Shown here: piece after piece, positions 1-5,033 of the stretch
Numbering within the stretch: position 1 is the stretch's first letter
How the letters are laid out: the number at the start of each line of letters is the position of its first letter
Assembly (NCBI GenBank): GCA_018376855.1
Contig: JAHAAN010000133.1
Location: 1 to 5,126, forward strand
Length of the DNA: 5,126 bases
Source: Clostridiales bacterium
GTDB taxonomy: Bacteria > Bacillota > Clostridia > Christensenellales > QALW01
Direction of reading: 5' to 3'
Position numbers and translations under genes: made by a program
The notes under the pieces: model-generated
What the model was told of the DNA's origin: nothing
Seen by the model: only the letters and a program-made list of their open reading frames with translations
The model's database searches: none

Positions 1-547
1 TAGTGCTGTCCGTCACAAAAGAAAGTCCCTTTTGTTCGCAGTACTGCTCGATCTGCTCTCGGCTTTCAAACAGCAGCGGACGAATGATCCCGTCCGCCCG
101 CACCGGCTCCATCGCGCACAGCCCTGCTAAAGCGCTTCCGCGCATCAAATGCAGCAGCATGGTTTCGGCTTGATCTCTCTGATGATGCGCCACTGCAATG
201 CGCGCGCTTCCCAGCCTTTCAGCTTCCTCCCTCAGCGCCGCATAGCGTGCTTCCCGCGCAGCGTTTTCAAGCCCTCGCCCCTGCCGCTCCACATAAACAC
301 GTTTAATTGAAAAAGAAATCCCCCGACTCCTGCACCATTCTTCGCAGAATGCAGCATCCCGATCCGCCTCCTGCGGGCGCAGACCGTGGTGAACATGCAC
401 CGCATGCACACGGTATCCGAGCTGATGCAGCGCTGCGGCCATGCACACGGAATCCGCGCCGCCCGAAAACGCCGCCAACACCTGCTCGCCCTTATTGAGC
501 ATGCCGTATTTCCGAATCACACGCTCCACACGTTCCGCTAAATCCAT
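1..547 (-). CDS. tilS: tRNA(Ile)-lysidine synthetase, N-terminal part (3' end outside window)
   Basis: TilS attaches lysine to C34 of the CAU-anticodon tRNA-Ile using ATP, so that the tRNA reads AUA codons; it is a cytosolic, normally essential enzyme. Seen here are 182 residues of the N-terminal PP-loop ATPase domain: the ATP-binding motif SGGADS at residues 28-33, HVHHGLR at 51-57, ENAAREARYAAL at 94-105, and AHHQRDQAETMLLHLMRGS at about 120-138. It ends near residue 182 at the segment VTDST, so the C-terminal substrate-binding domains of this usually 430-470-residue family are cut off by the window edge. The ATG start at 547 has an AAAGGA ribosome binding site (556-561, minus strand) 8 nt upstream, inside the preceding gene, and overlaps that gene's end by 10 nt. 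This suggests translational coupling within one operon. No inactivating change is visible. Confidence 0.95.
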   Translation of the reverse strand, partial: MDLAERVERVIRKYGMLNKGEQVLAAFSGGADSVCMAAALHQLGYRVHAVHVHHGLRPQEADRDAAFCEEWCRSRGISFSIKRVYVERQGRGLENAAREARYAALREEAERLGSARIAVAHHQRDQAETMLLHLMRGSALAGLCAMEPVRADGIIRPLLFESREQIEQYCEQKGLSFVTDST

Positions 548-867
548 GCCAGCAATCCTTTATCCTGCATATACTGATCGTGATACTCAATGTAATACTC
601 CAACAGCTCCGTCAGCTGATAAGGGTCCTTCTTAGGAAGCGCACGGGTAAGCTCGTCGATCATAAGGTCAAAAGCGTCGTCCTCGTCGTACTCCCCATCA
701 GCATATTCTCCGCTGTCCGTGAGAATGCCCTCCGCTTTCAAATAGGCTTGCTCCGCTTTCATCGCGGCGTCGATCACTTTATTCATCAGCGGCGCGTCAA
801 AATCCACCGCATCCTCCTTCATTGCCTTTAAAATATAAGCCTTTGCTTCTTCATCAAATCCAACCAT
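538..867 (-). CDS. small acidic protein of unknown function, upstream of and overlapping tilS
   Basis: I do not recognise a family. The predicted protein has 109 residues, is strongly acidic, and has no signal peptide or membrane segment, so it is probably cytosolic. It starts MVGFDEEAKAYILKAM and looks mostly helical, with a run of Asp/Glu/Tyr/Gly at about residues 47-64 that may be a flexible linker. A C-terminal helical part (about 66-109) ends in LLAWI. The ATG at 867 is preferred because GGAG sits 9 nt upstream. An in-frame ATG at 882 would add 15 residues but has no clear ribosome binding site, and longer starts would lie upstream of the likely promoter. The stop codon overlaps the tilS start by 10 nt, so the two genes are probably co-transcribed and coupled. 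Frame, ribosome binding site, promoter and overlap all support a real gene; its function is unknown. Confidence 0.75.
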   Translation of the reverse strand: MVGFDEEAKAYILKAMKEDAVDFDAPLMNKVIDAAMKAEQAYLKAEGILTDSGEYADGEYDEDDAFDLMIDELTRALPKKDPYQLTELLEYYIEYHDQYMQDKGLLAWI

Positions 868-873
868 AGCTCT

Positions 874-880
874 CTTCTCC
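874..880 (-). promoter_or_regulatory. ribosome binding site deciding the start of the small acidic protein
   Basis: The minus strand reads GGAGAAG, with GGAG at 880-877, 9 nt before the ATG at 867. It overlaps the codons just after the alternative ATG at 882, which itself has only a weak upstream match. This favours the shorter 109-residue protein. Confidence 0.6.
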
Positions 881-908
881 ATTTCCGGTATTATGAATTT
901 GCGCTGAT

Positions 909-937
909 ATTGTATCACACCGCTTGTAAATATACAA
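909..937 (-). promoter_or_regulatory. sigma-A-like promoter with TG extension for the acidic protein-tilS unit
   Basis: On the minus strand the -10 box TACAAT lies at 914-909, preceded by TG one base upstream (an extended -10). A weak -35 box TTGTAT lies at 937-932 with a 17 nt spacer. Transcription would start near 902, giving a leader of about 35 nt before the ATG at 867. The weak -35 box is embedded in the inverted repeat at 923-938. Confidence 0.6.
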
Positions 938-938
938 G
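923..938. repeat. perfect inverted repeat CTTGTA-N4-TACAAG, possible operator
   Basis: The 16 bp CTTGTAAATATACAAG is a perfect 6+6 inverted repeat around AATA. It covers the -35 box of the minus-strand promoter and lies about 40 nt upstream of the possible spoIIID promoter. The position and symmetry suit a dimeric regulator, but no regulator is identified. The two arms each contain ACAAG, which resembles part of the SpoIIID-binding consensus, but the match is partial. A chance palindrome in AT-rich DNA cannot be excluded. Confidence 0.4.
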
Positions 939-979
939 AAAAAAGCAAGGCAAAAGAGACGGGATTTCTCAGCACGCTT

Positions 980-1008
980 TCATAAATTTCTATACCGTTT
1001 CATATGTT
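980..1008 (+). promoter_or_regulatory. possible sigma-E-type promoter for spoIIID
   Basis: TCATAAA (980-986) and CATATGTT (1001-1008) are separated by exactly 14 nt. They resemble the sigma-E consensus known from B. subtilis (about KMATATT, 14 nt, CATACANT), with two mismatches in each box. spoIIID is transcribed by sigma-E in B. subtilis, so the location is as expected. Transcription would begin near 1015, which agrees with the chosen start codon at 1043. No good sigma-A promoter was seen in this stretch. Confidence 0.4.
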
Positions 1009-1042
1009 TAAACAAATTTTATGCAAAGGGAATGGTATAAAT

Positions 1043-1291
1043 ATGGATTGCAATGTAGAAAAACGCGCCATACTGCTGGGGGAATACATTGCCCGCAACG
1101 GCGTTACGGTTCGTAATGCCGCAAAAGTGTTCGGCATCTCGAAATCCACCGTACATAAGGATGTTACACAGCGCCTTGAGGAGCTGGATCCCGATCTGAG
1201 CGAACAGGTTCGCCGCATTTTAGAGATCAACAAAGCGGAGCGCCATCTCCGCGGCGGAATGGCTACCAAGCACAAATACGGCAAAATATAA
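1043..1291 (+). CDS. spoIIID: stage III sporulation transcriptional regulator SpoIIID
   Basis: SpoIIID is a small DNA-binding protein of the mother cell that activates or represses many genes in the sigma-E regulon and helps the switch to sigma-K. The predicted protein has 82 residues, near the usual 80-95. A helix-turn-helix spans about residues 23-45, with the family hallmark GISKSTVHKDVTQRL. It is followed by DPDL (49-52) and the conserved RHLRGG (67-72), then a basic C-terminal end. From memory, the B. subtilis protein aligns without gaps from its first Met to the ATG at 1043. An in-frame ATG at 1004 would add 13 residues but has no ribosome binding site and lies at the possible promoter. 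The ribosome binding site AAAGGG (1025-1030) is 12 nt from the ATG, which is rather far. The downstream mbl gene gives the same order as in B. subtilis. The identification is very secure. Confidence 0.96.
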   Translation: MDCNVEKRAILLGEYIARNGVTVRNAAKVFGISKSTVHKDVTQRLEELDPDLSEQVRRILEINKAERHLRGGMATKHKYGKI

Positions 1292-1299
1292 GATTATGG

Positions 1300-1328
1300 T
1301 GGAAAAAGCACGCGGTTTATGCTATAAT
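1300..1328 (+). promoter_or_regulatory. extended -10 sigma-A promoter for mbl
   Basis: The -10 box TATAAT (1323-1328) is a perfect match and carries the TGC extension (1320-1322). The -35 box TGGAAA (1300-1305) matches 4 of 6 positions, with a 17 nt spacer. It starts 8 nt after the spoIIID stop codon, so mbl can be expressed in growing cells independently of spoIIID. The predicted start near 1335 leaves a leader of about 90 nt. Confidence 0.75.
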
Positions 1329-1341
1329 GATTGAGAAAATG

Positions 1342-1384
1342 GGGAATTATATCATTCCCGCGGCATGATTTATGATACGGGAAT
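1342..1384 (+). promoter_or_regulatory. mbl leader segment with two mutually exclusive hairpins
   Basis: GGGAAT (1342-1347) is complementary to ATTCCC (1354-1359) with a 6 nt loop. The same middle segment, as ATTCCCG (1354-1360), is perfectly complementary to CGGGAAT (1378-1384) with a 17 nt loop. The two helices cannot form together. Neither is followed by a T run, so this is not an obvious terminator or attenuator, and the ribosome binding site at 1415-1420 lies outside both. Any regulatory role is inference. Confidence 0.35.
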
Positions 1385-1425
1385 GTACCATATGTTTTGC
1401 AATCGTTATACTGCGGAGGATCGTT

Positions 1426-2439
1426 ATGAGATTTTTTAAAACCACCGATATAGGCATTGATCTTGGAACGGCAAGCGTGCTGATATACTGCAAGGACAAA
1501 GGCATTGTGCTGCGCGAGCCGAGCGTCGCCGCGATCGACCGCGATACGGGCGCCGTCGTAGGCGTGGGCTATGAAGCGCAGCGCATGATCGGCCGCACTC
1601 CGAGCCATATCGAAGCGATCCGCCCGCTGCGCGACGGCGTGATCTCCAACGACATCGTTACCCTGCAAATGCTGGATCTATTTTTACGCAAGTGGACGGG
1701 CAAAAAGCGGCTTGGAAAACACCGCATCATGGTATGCGTACCCAGCGGTGTAACTGATGTAGAAAGACGCGCCGTCCGCCGCGTTGCACTGGATCTCGGC
1801 GCAAAAGAGGTGTTCACAATCGAAGAGCCTATTGCCGCCGCTATCGGTGCGGGAATGGACATTGCACAGCCTTACGGAAGCTTGGTTGTAGATATCGGCG
1901 GCGGTACGGCGGATATTGCCGTTGTTTCCATGGGGCAATGCGTGGTAAGTGAATCGCTCAAGGTTGCAGGCGACCGCATGAACGATGCCATCGTGCGCTT
2001 TCTGCGCCGCAAGCACAATCTGCTCATCGGCGAACGAACGGCCGAGCTGTTAAAGATCAACATCGGAACGGCGTATCCGCGCAGCGAAACGCTGTACACA
2101 GAGGTAATGGGGCGCAACCTGCTTACTGGGCTTCCCAAAAGCATACAGATCTCCTCGGAGGATATTCGCTTTGCCATCGAAGAGGAGTTAAATCTACTGA
2201 TCCAAGGCATTCACAAGGTTCTGGAACAAACCCCTCCGGAGCTTGCCGGAGATATTTTGGACAGCGGGATCTGCCTTACCGGCGGCGGCTCTCTGCTGTT
2301 CGGGCTGGACAAGCTGTTCAGCGAAAACTTTCATCTCAACTGCTATGTGGCGGAGGATGCCATTTCCTGCGTAGCACTCGGAACCGGCATGTGTTTGGAT
2401 CATATGGACAGCTACGATCCCGAAATGTTCGATTACTAA
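1426..2439 (+). CDS. mbl: MreB/Mbl-family actin-like cell-shape protein
   Basis: Proteins of this family polymerise with ATP at the inner face of the membrane and guide cell-wall synthesis along the cell cylinder. The product has 337 residues, the usual length. Visible actin-fold motifs in order are DIGIDLGTA (8-16, phosphate 1), EPSVAAID (31-38), RPLRDGVI (66-73), EEPIAAAIGAGM (133-144), VVDIGGGTADIAVVSMG (154-170, phosphate 2), LLIGERTAE in the middle, and LTGGGSLLFG near the C-terminus (adenosine contact). The Asp after GGGTA, GERTAE and the C-terminal GTGMCLDHMD resemble Mbl more than MreB, and the position after spoIIID supports Mbl. The start at 1426 has a strong GGAGGA site (1415-1420) 5 nt upstream. 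An in-frame ATG at 1372 has none and would lie in the leader. No mreC or mreD is nearby, as is usual for mbl. The family is certain; the choice of mbl over another mreB paralogue is less so. Confidence 0.92.
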   Translation: MRFFKTTDIGIDLGTASVLIYCKDKGIVLREPSVAAIDRDTGAVVGVGYEAQRMIGRTPSHIEAIRPLRDGVISNDIVTLQMLDLFLRKWTGKKRLGKHRIMVCVPSGVTDVERRAVRRVALDLGAKEVFTIEEPIAAAIGAGMDIAQPYGSLVVDIGGGTADIAVVSMGQCVVSESLKVAGDRMNDAIVRFLRRKHNLLIGERTAELLKINIGTAYPRSETLYTEVMGRNLLTGLPKSIQISSEDIRFAIEEELNLLIQGIHKVLEQTPPELAGDILDSGICLTGGGSLLFGLDKLFSENFHLNCYVAEDAISCVALGTGMCLDHMDSYDPEMFDY

Positions 2440-2615
2440 GCCATTCCCTTACATTTAAACACCAGCTTGCAGCAAATTCAGAACAAATTTAAAGAACAAT
2501 CGGAGACGCTGTCTTAATGCGCCTCAGGTATGCACAGCTGCAACGGGAAGAAACCGACATGCAGATTTTGCACATATGCAAAAGAAGATTGGCCGCCCTA
2601 TGAAATACAGCTTTA

Positions 2616-2644
2616 AAGTCGTTTCTTTTCAGGAACGGTTTTTT
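2616..2644 (+). terminator. probable intrinsic terminator after mbl
   Basis: AAGTCGTTTC (2616-2625) can pair with GGAACGGTTT (2632-2641) around the loop TTTTCA, giving 10 pairs of which 3 are G-T wobbles. A run of six T (2639-2644) completes the pattern. It lies about 180 nt after the mbl stop codon, which is a long trailer. The stem is weaker than that of the terminator at 4407-4435. Confidence 0.5.
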
Positions 2645-2771
2645 ATAACACAGAAGCTATGCGCATTGTCGCCGCTGCGTCAGATGCAGAAAAGCCTTCA
2701 ACACAAAAAATTTTCACGATGAAAAAGGTCTCTTTTGAGAATACCGCTGACAACGCAATGAAATCATAAAC

Positions 2772-2783
2772 ATTTTTAAAAAT
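2772..2783. promoter_or_regulatory. AT-only palindrome upstream of the sortase promoter, UP-element-like
   Basis: ATTTTTAAAAAT is a perfect 12 bp palindrome ending 17 nt before the -35 box at 2801. Its A and T tracts suit an UP element that binds the RNA polymerase alpha subunit. It is followed by TTGT-TT-ACAA (2783-2792), a second small inverted repeat. The role is inferred only from position and composition. Confidence 0.3.
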
Positions 2784-2800
2784 TGTTTACAAAAAAGCCC

Positions 2801-2829
2801 TTGGTATCAAACGGCGAATGCGGTATAAT
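2801..2829 (+). promoter_or_regulatory. sigma-A-like promoter for the sortase gene
   Basis: The -10 box TATAAT (2824-2829) is perfect. The -35 box TTGGTA (2801-2806) matches 4 of 6 positions, and the spacer is 17 nt. Transcription would start near 2836, leaving a short leader of about 23 nt before the ATG at 2859. Confidence 0.7.
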
Positions 2830-2841
2830 AAAAATGTATCG

Positions 2842-2862
2842 AAAGGACTGATGGTAAAATGA
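2842..2862 (+). promoter_or_regulatory. sortase translation start with overlapping three-codon mini frame
   Basis: AAAGGA (2842-2847) is the likely ribosome binding site, 11 nt before the ATG at 2859, which is somewhat long. Another ATG at 2851 opens a frame of only three codons, whose TGA (2860-2862) overlaps the real ATG. That ATG is only 3 nt from AAAGGA, so strong initiation there is unlikely. Leaky or coupled initiation is possible but speculative. Confidence 0.35.
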
Positions 2863-4388
2863 AATTCAAATGCCCTAAACCGGAATCAGAGCATGAGTTT
2901 CGCCCGCAATGCGCAGGCACTTCAGCAGAAGAACCCAAAACCAAACAAAAGCATAAAAAGATCCGCCGCCAAAACGTGATCTACAACGGCGTAACGGTGG
3001 CGCTTGTAACCGTGATTTGCTTCTGCATGTATCAAGTAATCGGCAAAGAAGTTAAGGATGCATATGCCGAAGAGCTTTATAAAGGTATTCGAGGCTCCGC
3101 AGGCCTTACGGAAGATCCCCCCGGCTCCACAAACAACCACTCCTGGAGCGCCTTTCCCACCAGTTCTGCAGGTTCACCGTTAGAACTCGTACCCGAAGGG
3201 CAAAAGCCTCTTATATTTCCTCAAGGGACCATATCTTCGGACGGCTATAAAAACCGGCAGGAAGAATTATGGGATATTTACGAAAACAGAAACAAGGATA
3301 TTATCGCATGGATCTACATTCCGGGCACAAATATCAGCTATCCCGTTTGCCAAAGCGATTCTGAATATTATCTAAAGCATTCCATCGACCGCACGCCAAC
3401 CGACGCGGGTACTCTGTTCATCAGCGATCTAAGCTCCTTTAATCCCGTGGGACGAAATGTAGTTATCCACGGGCATAACATGCGAAACGGCACTATGTTC
3501 GGAAAGCTTAATCAATTCCATGACGAAAAGGACTGGCTTAAAAACCACCAATGCATCTATATCGACACTCTGTACGGAACATACCGTTATGAGATCTTTT
3601 CCTCTTATATCACGGACAAATACGACGAAGACTACCGCAGCCATGTGTTTTCCGACAGCGGCTTCGTGCAGTTCTGCAACAGAATTCTCGATAAAGGCAT
3701 TCAAAAAGTAAACACCACCTTTACCGCTTATGACAGAATCCTGACGCTTTCTACCTGCAACTCCGATGCCGGAACCGATAAACGCACGATCGTTCATGCA
3801 AAATTGGTGTGGCCCGATCCCAACGCGGGAATCACAACCACGCCGGAGCTGTCGCCTACGGTAACGCCCGGCTCAACCTCAAGCACAACGCCCGGCATAA
3901 CCCCGGAAATCACTGAAAAGCCGACCTCGCCGCACCCCGTGAATGAGATTCGCTATGTGAATTTGAACGACACTACCTCGCAGATGAATATGCGTCAAAG
4001 GCCGTCAAGAGATTCGCAGATCGTAACCAAGCTCAACCACGGCACCAAGCTCACCGTGCTGGCTCATGAAGGCGATTGGCTGCATGTGCAAACCGAATTC
4101 GGCGACATAGGCTATGTCCTTGCCTCCTACACGGTTACTCAAGAAGACTTTGACCCTGACCGCGTAACGACTCCGGCGCCTTCCGAAAAGCCCACAAAGC
4201 GGCCGGAGGAGCCGACGGACAAGCCCTCCGAAACGCCCGGCGGAACCACCGAAGCGCCTACCGACGAACCGACGGAGCTTCCGACAGAGCAGCCCACTGA
4301 GCAGCCTTCGCCGAGCGAGCAGGAAACGCCCGCCGTTACGACTCCTCCAGAGGAGACGAAAACAAAGCTTCCCGAAGAATCAGAATAA
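2859..4388 (+). CDS. class B-type sortase fused to an SH3b domain and a Pro/Thr/Glu-rich tail
   Basis: Sortases are membrane-anchored cysteine transpeptidases that cut a sorting motif in a secreted protein and join it to the cell wall. This protein has 509 residues. A basic cytosolic start (1-40) is followed by one membrane segment at about 41-62, so the rest is outside. The sortase domain spans about 130-319: WIYIPGTNISYPV (151-163), HGHNM (204-208) with catalytic His206, TLSTC (296-300) with catalytic Cys300, and Arg309 in KRTIVHAKL. The helix-rich insert before the Cys and the TLSTC motif point to class B. A Pro/Thr/Ser linker (320-362) leads to an SH3b domain (about 364-426; NMRQRPS, GDWLHVQ, GYVLASY), a fold that often binds peptidoglycan. 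The last 75 residues are a Pro/Thr/Glu-rich tail. Most class B sortases are about 220-280 residues and end at the catalytic domain, so the C-terminal half is unusual. No substrate gene is visible. Confidence 0.92.
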   Translation: MKFKCPKPESEHEFRPQCAGTSAEEPKTKQKHKKIRRQNVIYNGVTVALVTVICFCMYQVIGKEVKDAYAEELYKGIRGSAGLTEDPPGSTNNHSWSAFPTSSAGSPLELVPEGQKPLIFPQGTISSDGYKNRQEELWDIYENRNKDIIAWIYIPGTNISYPVCQSDSEYYLKHSIDRTPTDAGTLFISDLSSFNPVGRNVVIHGHNMRNGTMFGKLNQFHDEKDWLKNHQCIYIDTLYGTYRYEIFSSYITDKYDEDYRSHVFSDSGFVQFCNRILDKGIQKVNTTFTAYDRILTLSTCNSDAGTDKRTIVHAKLVWPDPNAGITTTPELSPTVTPGSTSSTTPGITPEITEKPTSPHPVNEIRYVNLNDTTSQMNMRQRPSRDSQIVTKLNHGTKLTVLAHEGDWLHVQTEFGDIGYVLASYTVTQEDFDPDRVTTPAPSEKPTKRPEEPTDKPSETPGGTTEAPTDEPTELPTEQPTEQPSPSEQETPAVTTPPEETKTKLPEESE

Positions 4389-4406
4389 ACTTTTTTACAT
4401 AAAAAC

Positions 4407-4435
4407 CGCTGAAATCGTTGTTTCAGCGTTTTTTT
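4407..4435 (+). terminator. strong intrinsic terminator after the sortase gene
   Basis: CGCTGAAA (4407-4414) and TTTCAGCG (4421-4428) form a perfect 8 bp stem with a 6 nt loop, followed at once by seven T (4429-4435). It lies 18 nt after the stop codon at 4388. An A run upstream (4401-4405) mirrors the T run. It isolates the sortase transcript from the next gene. Confidence 0.92.
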
Positions 4436-4530
4436 GTTATTTTAAAAGCAGGTTCTATCACCGCCTGCGCACGCATATCTTTTCTAATAAACCCGCATAT
4501 TAAAAAGCAATATCGGCAAAATGATTACTC

Positions 4531-4560
4531 TTGACTTTTTATGTCGAAAATATGTATAAT
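4531..4560 (+). promoter_or_regulatory. sigma-A promoter for the WG-repeat gene
   Basis: The -35 box TTGACT (4531-4536) matches 5 of 6 positions, the -10 box TATAAT (4555-4560) is perfect, and the spacer is 18 nt. This is the closest sigma-A consensus match in the window. The -10 box lies within TGTATAATACA (4553-4563), an 11 bp near-palindrome. The leader to the ATG at 4593 would be about 26 nt. Confidence 0.85.
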
Positions 4561-4592
4561 ACAGAAAACAAATTATATAAGGGGGATTTTTC

Positions 4593-5033
4593 ATGGAAGA
4601 AAATGTTCGGGATCAGAATCTTTCCGCACAAAACAGCGCGGATACACCCACCCAGCCAGACACCCCGCAAACCGACGCAGCTGAAGCAGGCAGCACGCCT
4701 GCGGCAAACGGAATCAAAAAATATCTGCCCTACATTCTCATCGGCGCCGCGCTTTTAGTCGCCGTCATCGTGCTGGCGGTTTCAGTATTTGGCGGCGGCA
4801 GCAGCAACAATGAAGATCTTACGCTGTTTTCCAAGGGAAAAGTCGCTGTTTCGATCGACGGCAAATTCGGCTATGCGGATAAATCCGGCAAGCTGGTGAT
4901 CAACCCACAGTTTGACGAAGCCCGCCGCTTCAACGATAACGGCCTTGCAGCCGTGTGCATAGGCGATAAATGGGGCTTTATCAACGAAAAAGGCACGCTT
5001 GTCATTAACCCTCAGTTTAATGAAGTGATCTGA
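4593..5033 (+). CDS. membrane-anchored WG-repeat protein, apparently cut short
   Basis: WG repeats are short beta-rich units found in surface or secreted proteins of many bacteria; their role is mostly unknown. The frame encodes 146 residues. A Gln/Thr/Pro/Ala-rich hydrophilic start (1-40) is followed by IKKY and a membrane segment at about 45-66, then a GGGSSNN linker. Two WG-type units follow: one around GKFGYADKSGKLVINPQFDEA (88-110, read as two pieces) and one around GDKWGFINEKGTLVINPQF (124-142). The N-terminus is probably cytosolic and the repeats outside. The start has a strong AAGGGGG site (4579-4585) 7 nt upstream and a good promoter. The TGA at 5031 comes just after the second unit. 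Family members usually have more repeats and several hundred residues, and a third-repeat remnant follows in another frame, so this may be a broken gene or a sequencing error. Confidence 0.8.
   Translation: MEENVRDQNLSAQNSADTPTQPDTPQTDAAEAGSTPAANGIKKYLPYILIGAALLVAVIVLAVSVFGGGSSNNEDLTLFSKGKVAVSIDGKFGYADKSGKLVINPQFDEARRFNDNGLAAVCIGDKWGFINEKGTLVINPQFNEVI

Larger units (their letters stand above)
2440..2858. other. 419-nt intergenic stretch without a convincing gene
   Basis: This stretch holds a probable terminator for mbl (2616-2644), an AT-rich palindrome (2772-2783) and the promoter of the sortase gene (2801-2829). Only very short reading frames occur. They are 28 codons at 2517-2603 with GGAGA about 10 nt upstream, 40 codons at 2600-2722 whose ATG overlaps the previous stop as ATGA, and 36 codons at 2659-2769 without a clear ribosome binding site. 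None gives a recognisable protein, and the terminator lies inside the second. The GC-richer patches (for example 2659-2690) might be remnants of a decayed gene, but I cannot identify one. Confidence 0.6.

Noticed and set aside
307..498. Plus-strand open frame opposite tilS
   Set aside because: It is antisense to the well-supported TilS PP-loop domain, has no ribosome binding site, and its Pro/Arg/His-rich sequence is typical of a shadow frame.
1372..1425. Longer N-terminus for mbl starting at 1372
   Set aside because: It has no ribosome binding site, would lie in the leader hairpin region, and would add an extension not seen in this family; the ATG at 1426 has GGAGGA 5 nt upstream.
1569..2403. 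Several long minus-strand open frames inside mbl
   Set aside because: The plus-strand frame carries all MreB/Mbl motifs; the antisense frames have low-complexity or Ser/Arg-rich products without recognisable domains and are not preceded by promoters.
3429..3797. Minus-strand open frame opposite the sortase domain
   Set aside because: It is antisense to the catalytic His and Cys motifs of an intact sortase and shows no recognisable domain.
4370..4385. LPEES at the sortase C-terminus as a sorting signal
   Set aside because: It is not an LPXTG or NPXTG motif and is not followed by a membrane segment and basic tail, so the enzyme is unlikely to be its own substrate.
4531..4758. Plus-strand open frame starting in the promoter of the WG-repeat gene
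   Set aside because: Its start has no ribosome binding site and overlaps the -35 and -10 boxes; most of it is an out-of-frame reading of the WG-repeat gene.
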